Of a stretch of 64,000 nt of DNA, positions 37,301 to 44,085 are shown piece after piece. The notes under the pieces were generated by a model. That model made no database searches. It was not told the origin of the DNA and saw nothing but the letters and a program-made list of their open reading frames with translations. Positions within the stretch are counted from its first letter, which is position 1. Every line of letters begins with the position of its first letter. This stretch comes from Acidobacteriota bacterium (GTDB lineage: Bacteria; Acidobacteriota; Vicinamibacteria; Vicinamibacterales; SCN-69-37), in assembly GCA_020853395.1 (NCBI GenBank), contig JADYYY010000004.1:1-64000 (forward strand), given 5' to 3'. The position numbers were made by a program, and so were the translations under genes.

Positions 37301-38635
37301 ACCGCCCGGCGTGCAGGGCGTATCAGCGGTCCACGTGCGCGATGCGATCGAATCGCCGTCAGGATCTGACGACTGGTCGGTGAAGGTGACGCGCGCCTCA
37401 CCAGTCGTCCGATCCGTGATCACGTTCAGCGTCTGACCATTTGCCACGGTCGCAGTTTCATGACTGGCGACGAAATGAGCAATGGGCGCCAGATTCTCAA
37501 CCGGTTCGGGCGGCGGAGTGCCGACGACATCAACAGTAACCGTAGCCTGATTGCTCTGCCCGGCTATTGTCGTGTAGATGTACTCAAACTGCGTTCGGCC
37601 GATATTTTGACTGCTTGCATGTACCCTGAATCCGCCATCTCCCGTGTTTTGAATGAAGGACGGTGCGTTGAGGAATGAGACTGAACTCGCCGGTAGCGGA
37701 ACCCTATCATTCAGAAGAAGTGTTCCGGTCGGAGCTACAAATGTCTGATCTGCCCCCACGGAGTAGGTGTCGTCTACTGCGGCGCGTCTTGTTCCGGCCA
37801 GCAGGTGAAACAACAACCTTCGCCATGGCTCGTCCTTCGCAAGGTAAGTCTCAAGAAAGTGGCAATGAATACTCCCAGGAAGCGTAGTCGCTTCGCAAGT
37901 CGGAGCGCTCGTTGTTGGATCAAGCGCGTTGAACACAACGTGGTGAATAGGATCCGCGTTGAGCGTGGTGTACTCCACCGGGTTGCCGGACCGGCCGGCA
38001 ACTCGACTCGAGGGAGTCGCAAGGCCAACGACTTCCATCTTCGCGGCTAACCCAGGCCCCGTTCGCACGATTGCGTCGTACACCTCGTTGGCAAAAAAGT
38101 TGCCTTGCGAGTGACCGACGACTACGACTCGGAGTCCAGCAACCATCATGGTGAGTGCTTGCTGAACCATCGTGTCAAGATCAATTTGCTGTTGATCTGT
38201 TCTGGCGCCCTCGAGTTCCACCCAGTTTTTGGCGAGTTCATCTGCAAAGAACTTCGTCGCCCTGACGCCGAGGTCCACGTAATTGCCTGAGACATAGTCC
38301 ACGCCCAGCCTCACCAGCAACCTGAAATCAGCGGGATCAATTACTGGGTACCCCTCCTCGCGCAGTTTCTGCTTCACGGACTCGTCGAGATCAGCAACGA
38401 GATCAGCCGTCGTGTTGTGGCCAGGAAGAACTACCACCTCACAGCCCAGGACTTCTGCGAGTTGCTTCCTCAGTTGACGGCGATTGGTATCGAGGTCGTG
38501 CCAGTTCGTCATGATGCCGTTGATCAAGAGAACACCTGCCCTCGGTGGACCGCAGGGCTCGGCAACTGCAAGGCGTACGGCGCCGAGGAGCAGCGAGGCC
38601 ATAACGAGCAAGGTGCGCCTAGTGCTGGCTGTCAC
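34304..38635 (-). CDS. Giant exported alpha/beta-hydrolase, PKD and beta-propeller protein
   Basis: About 1443 residues. Signal peptide: basic start, then LLVMASLLLGAVRLAVA with likely cleavage before EPCG. Residues about 30-280 form an alpha/beta-hydrolase-like domain with the nucleophile motif GHSQG near 174-178 and a possible catalytic His in SIHCHFLE. A cadherin-like Ig region (about 285-370), a PKD-type domain (about 385-490, RVTFTDQSSDPDGDSI), a PQQ-type propeller (about 500-870), a TIG-like domain (about 885-990), a second propeller-like region and a C-terminal beta domain follow. GTG 38635 has GGAGG four bases upstream. TTG 38662 overlaps the upstream stop and is an alternative. GC is visibly lower than in neighbours. 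Confidence 0.75.
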   Translation of the reverse strand: MTASTRRTLLVMASLLLGAVRLAVAEPCGPPRAGVLLINGIMTNWHDLDTNRRQLRKQLAEVLGCEVVVLPGHNTTADLVADLDESVKQKLREEGYPVIDPADFRLLVRLGVDYVSGNYVDLGVRATKFFADELAKNWVELEGARTDQQQIDLDTMVQQALTMMVAGLRVVVVGHSQGNFFANEVYDAIVRTGPGLAAKMEVVGLATPSSRVAGRSGNPVEYTTLNADPIHHVVFNALDPTTSAPTCEATTLPGSIHCHFLETYLAKDEPWRRLLFHLLAGTRRAAVDDTYSVGADQTFVAPTGTLLLNDRVPLPASSVSFLNAPSFIQNTGDGGFRVHASSQNIGRTQFEYIYTTIAGQSNQATVTVDVVGTPPPEPVENLAPIAHFVASHETATVANGQTLNVITDRTTGEARVTFTDQSSDPDGDSIASRTWTADTPCTPGGTPPCLLASGAATFTWGFRAGTYDITLRVTDGHGGEDTATARIEVTAADPGARVWPMNGHDARRTSRSGSAGPATRPTSPHWVFPTAEPVVGGLSVSAEGRLYFASDKFYALGSDGQVFAQAPVAAVSGKAQPVVTSAAIDDVNGFVYFGTYSPGGGWDLLRFNKDLSAPIVLEHGDQQDGQPSDVIVDDQGGVFFFVNHRSGAVAYALGSHSWTSTVCTTRWAGAPAIGADGHVYGACPGVGNLKLDRTTGVELARGTASGTELMIDDTAHLWGGFQQFTGVIFIGGFSSWNPDLTLASDSCCGEYTTGRASLFPDGTSTVRTGYAFQDDRILAARGTDVWSMQVARPGIFTTDPSVDASGRVFVGANAGLYVLRQVDGTVDWTFATPFPVTGQPVIADGAVYFATTNGSVYKLRQQAGPQPTGPTITAVEPLTVYAGLTDQLIRLSGTGFSCPEPSVATACSSVEVYLDGSLLATLQAPGQVQSVATASMKLAVTFGTPGVYSLVAVNPDGSRSVPFDISVQTFQPAVASKPSIVAFDGNLVPQVAGRGLVGLVSDRHGNLLTLKIASPCGDSACRLFTLLSLSPYGSVNWEATEGETEGASGFGGDFQAPLIITPGADDDVFLQTSRIHVGGYRSGAMFGNWPQAAVGDRFTGRLLVDETTGNVFVTTAPAFPGAEFGATVFDRNGSPSLLLPGTVGTWYRGAGGHPYLVNGLSLTRYDRETLAPACSSSLPDFVRFSSTEGIFTTDGTTIYRTDANCQTTALATVAGVSFSIYTVHGDRLIGLSRPDLFGTPGTLTGVNLVNGTVWTQGSLQFNGDSIGSQGDTIYMLVLDRADGLKQKVAILDARSGSILAKLNTSGFCENNCHLEVAADGRVYLQESGSSKVFRVPRVIHAGGHTKLEFFNVDEMQTLRVNGQLLAEETGSRSFELATLLQPGLNLVEVEVVNGAGSWSFGYNLRVDGQTAVSVSCGQSGGAGCDGDSQKLGTVLRESFLILK

Positions 38636-38658
38636 ACGTCCTCCGCGCTGTGCCGAGT

Positions 38659-39486
38659 TCAATAGGTTCGGCAGGTTGAGAATCTCGGTGGGATGGTGTC
38701 GGTAGTATCAGGTGCTGGCGGCGGATACCTGTTCGCCGTCATATAAGCCGAATTACGAGCCTCTGTGTTCAGAAGGCGCGCGAGAACTAGTTCACGCGGG
38801 ACTCTGAAATCCCTCGTGCCGAATCGATCGATCAGACACTCCTCAGCGTCCATGACAGCTAGCCAATGGAGAGCGGTCCGTTGTGGCTGTCCCGCTTCGA
38901 CGACTAGGGACTGCAGAGACTGTACGAACTGCGTGAGACCGTTCTGCTGAGTGCGATCTGGGTAGTTGATGATGATGAATCGCTGAATATCATCTCGAAC
39001 ACCGTCTTCGTCCGAATCAATCCCCTCGAGCGTCTGCTTTCCAGCCTCCCCAGGATCCGGCGGGAGCTTCACGGGGTCGACCGTGACCGTCATCACCGGC
39101 GACAACGTCCTGGCCAGGACCCCTTTGAACGGCGCGGAGACTCTGTAGTACAGCTGCCCCACTCCAGCCTGGTTGAGCGACACGCTGCGGCTGAAGATCT
39201 TGTCGCCGGCGACGGCGTCGCCGTTCGTTCCCGTGTCGTTCATGACCCCCACCGTGCTCAGGGTCTTGCCGCCGGCATCGGTCTGGAGAAGGTTCAGACC
39301 AGTCGGTTGTAGCGACGGGTCCGTGATCTTCGCCGTGAACACGACCGTGGTCGGCGTGTTGATGACGATGTACGCGGGGTTGACGCTCACCGCATCGATC
39401 TGGGGAGCGGCGGCCTGAAGCCACGCCACGGCCCCGGCCGCGAGGACGACCCCGACGAGACCTGCCGAAACGAGAGCTTTCTTCAT
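38659..39486 (-). CDS. Exported protein with choice-of-anchor-X-like domain and Asp-rich calcium-type motif
   Basis: The 275-residue protein starts at ATG 39486 (MKKALVSAGLVGVVLAAGAV, a clear signal peptide). Residues about 30-125 form a beta-sandwich resembling the choice-of-anchor X domain (PTTVVFTAKITDP, NDTGTNGDAVAGDKIFSRSV). A calcium-binding type Asp-rich motif, DSDEDGVRDD, follows near 150. The C-terminal 110 residues are of unknown type. It precedes the giant hydrolase-propeller gene with at most a small overlap or gap, so they are probably co-transcribed. Confidence 0.75.
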   Translation of the reverse strand: MKKALVSAGLVGVVLAAGAVAWLQAAAPQIDAVSVNPAYIVINTPTTVVFTAKITDPSLQPTGLNLLQTDAGGKTLSTVGVMNDTGTNGDAVAGDKIFSRSVSLNQAGVGQLYYRVSAPFKGVLARTLSPVMTVTVDPVKLPPDPGEAGKQTLEGIDSDEDGVRDDIQRFIIINYPDRTQQNGLTQFVQSLQSLVVEAGQPQRTALHWLAVMDAEECLIDRFGTRDFRVPRELVLARLLNTEARNSAYMTANRYPPPAPDTTDTIPPRFSTCRTY

Positions 39487-39499
39487 AAGTTTGATGTGG

Positions 39500-40129
39500 T
39501 CAGTCCAGAGGCTGGCTTGCGGCTCCCCTGCGGCGTCGCGCCAGGAGTGCTGAGGCACCGCCAAGGACCAACAGTAGAGAACTCGGTTCGGGCACCGGAG
39601 TCGGCGTCGGTGCGTCGAACGGGGTGATCGTGGCGTCGTCGATGAAGAAGGACCCGCCAGCCGGATCCCCGGTGATGACGACCGATGCGATGCCCAGGAG
39701 CGACGAGAGTTGCAGCAGCTCATTGGGCGCGCTGCCAGGCTCGCCAGACTCCAGGCCGTTGGCCGAGAAGGCGGAAGTCACCGAGCCCAGCGGGTTGTTG
39801 GCGCTGTCGAACGCGACCAGCGTCAACTGCGCGATGTAGTTGAAGTAGCCGCCGAAGGCCGCAATGGGCGTGTTGAACGCGATCGTGAGGGGACCTCCGT
39901 CGTCCAACACGGCATTCACGCCGGACTTGGGCGGAAAGTCCTGCTCGTTGAGGGAGCTGCCCGCGGTCAGGACGGTGGCGTTGGAGAACGTCAGTCCTGG
40001 GAACTGCGTCGTCACGGCGTCGAACTCGCCCAGGCCCTCGAAGTCCAGGACCAACGGCGTTGCCTGAACTGGCGACGGGAGGGTGAGCGCGATGACCAGT
40101 ACAGCCAGCCAACGCATGAAGGTGGGCAT
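39500..40129 (-). CDS. PEP-CTERM sorting-domain protein
   Basis: The 209-residue protein has a signal peptide (MRWLAVLVIALTLPSPVQA) and a classic C-terminal sorting tripartite signal: VPEPSS, a hydrophobic helix LLLVLGGASALLA and the basic tail RRRRG. The middle is a beta-rich extracellular domain with LVLDFEGLGEFD and FFIDDATI. PEP-CTERM tails are processed by exosortase and usually accompany exopolysaccharide production. No exosortase gene is in the window. A start at 40153 is possible. It is 13 bp upstream of the choice-of-anchor gene. Confidence 0.88.
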   Translation of the reverse strand: MPTFMRWLAVLVIALTLPSPVQATPLVLDFEGLGEFDAVTTQFPGLTFSNATVLTAGSSLNEQDFPPKSGVNAVLDDGGPLTIAFNTPIAAFGGYFNYIAQLTLVAFDSANNPLGSVTSAFSANGLESGEPGSAPNELLQLSSLLGIASVVITGDPAGGSFFIDDATITPFDAPTPTPVPEPSSLLLVLGGASALLARRRRGAASQPLD

Positions 40130-40147
40130 GAGAGCGCCCCGTTGAAG

Positions 40148-40194
40148 GAACATATATCTCTTGTTTGTGCACGACGAGTACCACATATATGTTC
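40148..40194. repeat. Inverted repeat upstream of PEP-CTERM gene
   Basis: GAACATATAT (40148-40157) and ATATATGTTC (40185-40194) are perfect 10-bp inverted repeats with a 27-bp spacer, in an AT-rich pocket 19 bp before the ATG. It could be a regulator site or an mRNA stem-loop. Confidence 0.6.
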
Positions 40195-40826
40195 TAGACG
40201 CAAGGGTGCGCCCAACGCGTACCAAGGCGCGCAGTCTTCGCCGGCACGGACTTGTCCCATTCGCCAGGGAGACTGCCCGCCTTGCGTGGGTGCGTTTCCC
40301 TCTCGAGCGGCTGGCGCTGTGTCGCCGTCAGAGTGAGCGGATGGCGGCAAGCTGTCCGGGACCGGGAGAAGTCGCGGCGTGTGAATCAAACCGAGCAGGC
40401 CCAGGGCCTCCAGCACCGTGAGCCCGATGGTCGGCAGGCTGTCAGCGTCGAGGTCGGGCGAGCGTGACCCTTCGATCTCGTGACGTACGAAACCGGCGGC
40501 GGACACGTACGAGTTTCGCTGCCACACGACAAGAGACCGACGGGCGGTTCACTCGACTCGATCTCGCGTCCGTACGACATCCGCAGCGCGTCCACCCAAC
40601 GCCCGCGCGCGTGCGTGCGAGGCTGGGAGCCTGTCCACGTGCCTTGATCCGGCGTTCAGGTGACCGCGGCGGCGTTGCCACCCATCCGCGATTCGGCATC
40701 GGGGCAGTCGATCATCGCCATCGCGAACCCGCGCACCGCAACGTCTTGACGCCGTGACACTTCACCGGCGCTGCCGAGGGCGCTGATGAGGCGAAGGAAA
40801 GGCGGGCGTCGGTCGCCGATTCGCGC

Positions 40827-40989
40827 GATCGGGTCACGCGATCCGATGATCGGGATCCCGATCGCCATGCTGCCGCTCCAGTTGCGCGCGATCCGATCGC
40901 GATCGCCGCTGATCGGTGGCCCGTTGCCGGCGATCTGGCGCGCGCGGCGGCCGATCCGGCGACAGAATCGGGCGATCGAGACGGCGATC
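40827..40989. repeat. Phased GATC cluster
   Basis: Thirteen GATC sites in 163 bp (at 40827, 40840, 40848, 40854, 40860, 40890, 40895, 40901, 40911, 40932, 40953, 40974, 40986). Seven of them fall on a 21-bp lattice (40827, 40848, 40890, 40911, 40932, 40953, 40974). Includes one GCGATCGC octamer at 40899. Confidence 0.75.
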
Positions 40990-41219
40990 CGCGTGGTGCA
41001 CATGGCTGGCTTACGGCTTGGATGCGTTTCAACACTCCCGCGGCGAGGGTGGCGCCGGACGGGGCCGCCCCGCGTGGCGTGCAGGCGACGCCTGTGATCA
41101 CGCGCGTGGTACCAAGCACCACGTGGGGCTGTCCGACGACAGGACCCGCGCTCGACGCTCGGCATTGACTATCGGCAGCGGCTGAAGGAGGCTGTGGAGA
41201 GCCCCAGCGAGAGGATGCG

Positions 41220-41675
41220 ATGACGGCAACCGACACCACGAAGGCGCGAGCGGCCCTGATCGACGGGCTGAACGAAGATCTGGCGAGGGAGTACCAGGCG
41301 ATCATCGCCTACATCGTGTACTCGCAGATGCTCAAGGGCGCGGCGTACATGGCCATCGCCGAGGAGCTCCAGAAACACGCCTCGGAGGAGCTGAGTCACG
41401 CGCTCAAGGTGGCCAAACACATCGACTACCTCGGCGGCACGCCGGTGGCCAAGCCGAAGCCGGTGAAGGTCACCGAGAAGGCTGAAGAGATGCTCCGCGC
41501 CGACCTCGAGAACGAGACGGAGACCGTGCGGGAGTACCGTAAGCGGCTTCAACAGGCCGAAGCGTTGGGCGAGTTCGGCATCGCCGAGGACCTCCGCGAG
41601 ATCCTGCGCCAGGAGATGGAGCATCAGATCGATCTCGCCACCGCGCTGGGCATCGACGTGCCTCACCTGTCGTAG
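41220..41675 (+). CDS. Ferritin-like (bacterioferritin-type) four-helix protein
   Basis: The 151-residue all-helical protein has iron-ligand patterns of the ferritin-like superfamily: NEDLAREYQAIIAYIVYSQ (Glu in helix A), EELQKHASEELSHA (ExxH), NETETVREYRKRL and LRQEMEHQIDLATAL (ExxH). It resembles short bacterioferritin/DPS-like proteins that store iron or handle peroxide. GAGAGG just upstream of ATG 41220 is a plausible ribosome-binding site. It stands alone, convergent with the flavin-fold gene. Confidence 0.88.
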   Translation: MTATDTTKARAALIDGLNEDLAREYQAIIAYIVYSQMLKGAAYMAIAEELQKHASEELSHALKVAKHIDYLGGTPVAKPKPVKVTEKAEEMLRADLENETETVREYRKRLQQAEALGEFGIAEDLREILRQEMEHQIDLATALGIDVPHLS

Positions 41676-41701
41676 GCGCGGACGCCGCGGGGTCGGCGCG
41701 A

Positions 41702-42217
41702 TCACGTCGGGCGGGGCGGAGTCACGTGGTGCATCTGCCCGACGTCGGGCGTGTTCCCGGTCAGCCAACCCTTCACGAGCTCGAACAGCACCACCGGCTG
41801 CGGCTCGTTCATCTCGAGAAACGCGGCGGCGTGAATCGTGACCCCGATGAGCACCATGCGCGGGTCGTCCTTCGTGCCGTCGCGAGGGTCGCCCTCCTTC
41901 GGGAACCATGCGGCCCATTCCGGCGCGTACAGCTCGTGAATCTTCGCGCGGTCTCGCGTCAGCGCCGCGAGGCCCGACACCGAGATCCACTCGCGCGTCC
42001 GATCCTTGTAGTACGCGAGGTTCACGTGCGGGTCCGCCAGGAGGTCGCGCACCTTCGGCGTGCCGTCGAGCGTGACGAACCAGAGATCCGCGCCGGCCGC
42101 ACGCTTCTGCGTGGCCATCGCCCGCGACTGCAGGTGACCATCGAGCCGCCGCGTCGTCATCATGGCGATCTCGATGTCGTCGATGTGTTCGTAGAGCTTG
42201 TTCAGGTCACCGGACAT
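41702..42217 (-). CDS. Pyridoxamine 5'-phosphate oxidase-fold (general stress protein 26-like)
   Basis: The 171-residue protein has the split-barrel flavin-binding fold: IEIAMMTTRRLDGHLQSRAM, ADLWFVTLDGTPKVRDLLAD, VNLAYYKDRTREWISVSG, and the YAPEWAAWFPKEGDPRDGTK loop typical of the GSP26 group. These bind FMN, FAD or F420. The function is mostly unknown. ATG 42217 matches the family start. The in-frame ATG at 42247 adds an unconserved extension. Confidence 0.87.
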   Translation of the reverse strand: MSGDLNKLYEHIDDIEIAMMTTRRLDGHLQSRAMATQKRAAGADLWFVTLDGTPKVRDLLADPHVNLAYYKDRTREWISVSGLAALTRDRAKIHELYAPEWAAWFPKEGDPRDGTKDDPRMVLIGVTIHAAAFLEMNEPQPVVLFELVKGWLTGNTPDVGQMHHVTPPRPT

Positions 42218-42606
42218 AGCTCGGGCTGGGTGCAGATCGTGCGCCAACGTCAGCCAAGCGGGAGTCGCGCGTCATCGCCGTGCGGTACGCCTCGAGGGTC
42301 CGTTCGGATTCAGGGCCGTGCCGCGATTGCGTCGGCGTCGACGTACCGCTGAAGGCAGTCGGCGGTGGATCGGTGCTCGGGTGCGATCGTACGCGGCCGC
42401 ACGGCACGGCCGCGCGTCCGGTCAGCCGCAGAGCGTGCGATGGTCGAAGGGCAGATCGAATGTGCCGCTGACGCCCGTCGCTGGGCTTCCGGGATAGGGT
42501 GGCAGCGTGCCGTCCACCGTGCCGGCGATGCGCGACGCGGACACGCTCGTGACCGCGTGACACGTCCGCGCGCTCTCGATCCGGCTTCGACCGAGATAGC
42601 GCGTTT
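42218..42606. other. Intergenic region with possible gene remnant
   Basis: A minus-strand frame 42422-42610 could encode 62 residues. Its GTG start overlaps the upstream TGA in a GTGA junction, and the end (SGTFDLPF then Cys) resembles the C-terminus of an exported beta-rich protein, so it may be a fragment. The hairpin CGCGGCC/GGCCGCG (42392-42414) lies downstream. Nothing else convincing is visible. Confidence 0.35.
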
Positions 42607-43272
42607 TCACCGTCCAGGAGGATTCGTCTGCGGGCCCATCGTCGCGCGGGCGGCCGCGATCTTCGCCGCGACGTCCGCGTAGCGGTCCGTCATCCCGCGA
42701 AACGCACCGAATCCACCCTGTGCCAAGGGGACAAGTCGGTCACCTGCACGTTCGAAGATGGCGCCGTTGAACAACCGATAGACACCTGGCACGGGCTTGG
42801 CGCCGTCCGAGGTCGCCGGTTGGAGGAACATCACGTACGTCGTGTTGACGATCGGCATCTCCAGGCCGGCCAGTCCTGAATGAATCCGCACGCCATTGCG
42901 TTCGACCTCGCCCGCGTTCACGCGAAGGACGACCGTGGCTCTTGCCCCGGCGGCTACCTGCACCGGCGTCAGCGACCCGGCAAGAACCCGCATCGGGATG
43001 ATCTCGAAGTCCGTCAGAACGTCGGTGTCGGATTCATCGATATAGGTCCGTGCGTTGCTCAGTATGCCCTCCACGACTGCGGTCGACCGCCGTGTCATGT
43101 CGTCGAGCGACATCGGCATGGTCTCAATCAGCCTCACCAACATGAGGGGTTGACCAGGACGTGGAGGCGACGATTCGATCTGGCGTGAGATCGTTGGTCG
43201 CGAACTGCTTTGACCGACGACGGGCCACGCAAGCGACAGGCACAGCAGTAGGCTGAGAGTTGCGCATCTCAT
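42607..43272 (-). CDS. Exported protein of unknown function (intact paralog of a decayed tandem family)
   Basis: The 221-residue protein has a signal peptide (LSLLLCLSLAWPVVGQ) and a beta-rich mature part with VVEGILSNARTYIDESDTDV, RATVVLRVNAGEVERNG, TTYVMFLQP and PGVYRLFNGAIFE. I do not recognise the family. Two degraded relatives lie immediately upstream (43285-44015), which shows a former tandem array. It is probably transcribed toward the 42422-42610 fragment. Confidence 0.65.
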   Translation of the reverse strand: MRCATLSLLLCLSLAWPVVGQSSSRPTISRQIESSPPRPGQPLMLVRLIETMPMSLDDMTRRSTAVVEGILSNARTYIDESDTDVLTDFEIIPMRVLAGSLTPVQVAAGARATVVLRVNAGEVERNGVRIHSGLAGLEMPIVNTTYVMFLQPATSDGAKPVPGVYRLFNGAIFERAGDRLVPLAQGGFGAFRGMTDRYADVAAKIAAARATMGPQTNPPGR

Positions 43273-43284
43273 GTCAGACCTCGG

Positions 43285-43735
43285 AACTACTGTTTGGCGC
43301 GCCCCGCGATTCGCCGAACGAGCGCGCCGTGGTCTTTCGGAAACTGCCTGTAGACTGCAGACGCATCGCCGACTCCTGGCGTGACGGCTGGCCCGGACAC
43401 GTTGAACAGACCAAGGTTTACGACACGGTAGACGCCTGGCTCTCGACGATCGACGACTTCTCTCTTCAGAAACAGGATGTAGTGCGATCGGTCGTTTGCG
43501 GCCAGTTGGATGTGCGGATTGATTTCCTTCACCGTGATCCCGTCGACGACGACCTCGCCACCGCTATTCTGAGCATGAAAGGCACGATGTCTCCTGGAGG
43601 CCCTTCCCTCTTCAGGTCACCGGCCAGGATCTCGAGCGGCACGATGTTGTAGTCAGTGACGACGTCCGTTCCGTCGGCCGTGACGCGCGAGTCGATGATC
43701 GACAGCCGGGCTTCGACCACGACGTCCGCGTAGCG
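43285..43735 (-). pseudogene. Frameshifted paralog remnant (third copy)
   Basis: Reading on the minus strand, the VEARLSIIDSRVTADGTDVV part matches the middle of the 42607-43272 protein. After GDIV (about 43590) the frame must shift to continue with HAQNSGGEVVVDGITVKEIN, SHYILFLKRE and EPGVYRVVNLGLFNVSG, ending at a stop at 43285-43289. There is no signal peptide or start of its own. Confidence 0.6.
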
Positions 43736-44015
43736 GTCCGTCATCCCGCGAAACGCACCGAAGCCGTTGAACGCCAGCGCAGACAAACGCCCATCGGTCC
43801 GTTCGAAAATCGCGCCGTTGAAGAGACGAAAGACGCCTGGAATTGGCTTCCCGGCGCCAGGTGCGACAACCTGCTGGACGAACATCAGGTAGAGCGTATT
43901 GAAAGCCGGCATTCGTGCACCGCTCAGGACGGATCGAATCAGCACGCCGTTGCGCTCGACCTCACCGGCATAGACGCGAAGAACGAGTCTGGCTCGTGTC
44001 CCGGCCGTCGTTCAG
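43735..44015 (-). pseudogene. Truncated paralog remnant (second copy) fused to the third
   Basis: This stretch encodes TAGTRARLVLRVYAGEVERN, TLYLMFVQQ and GVFRLFNGAIFERTDG, the C-terminal half of the 42607-43272 family. The N-terminal half and the signal peptide are absent. It runs straight into the middle of the third copy in one frame, which points to a deletion by recombination between repeats. A 43-bp stretch (43720-43762) is identical to 42669-42711. Confidence 0.6.
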
Positions 44016-44085
44016 GCGCGGAACCTCGGCAGATCGCCCAGCGCCGTTTCGCTCGCCGGCCCGAATCGGACAGAATCGGTCTATC

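Larger units (their letters stand above)
40130..41219. other. 1.1-kb intergenic region with AT-rich inverted repeat and GATC array
   Basis: I find no convincing gene. The open frames here (for example 40464-40757 plus and 40712-41305 minus) lack domains and behave like shadows of GC-rich DNA. Two structures stand out: an AT-rich inverted repeat (40148-40194) just upstream of the PEP-CTERM gene, and thirteen GATC sites between 40827 and 40989. A minus-strand stretch around 40390-40470 encodes a short hydrophobic segment (TIGLTVLEALGLLGLIHTP) that may be a gene remnant. Confidence 0.5.

Noticed and set aside
40211-40225. A GG-N10-GC pattern (TGGTACGCGTTGGGC on the minus strand) upstream of the PEP-CTERM gene, resembling a sigma-54 promoter.
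   Set aside because: The -12 half is GGGC rather than TTGC, and GG-N10-GC is frequent by chance in GC-rich DNA.
40786-41097. A plus-strand frame with Ile at a 7-residue spacing across the GATC array, considered as a coiled-coil gene.
   Set aside because: It contains many Pro and Arg residues and has no ribosome-binding site. The spacing follows from the 21-bp DNA periodicity.
42392-42414. A CGCGGCC/GGCCGCG hairpin considered as a terminator.
   Set aside because: No T-run on either strand and no clear gene end beside it.
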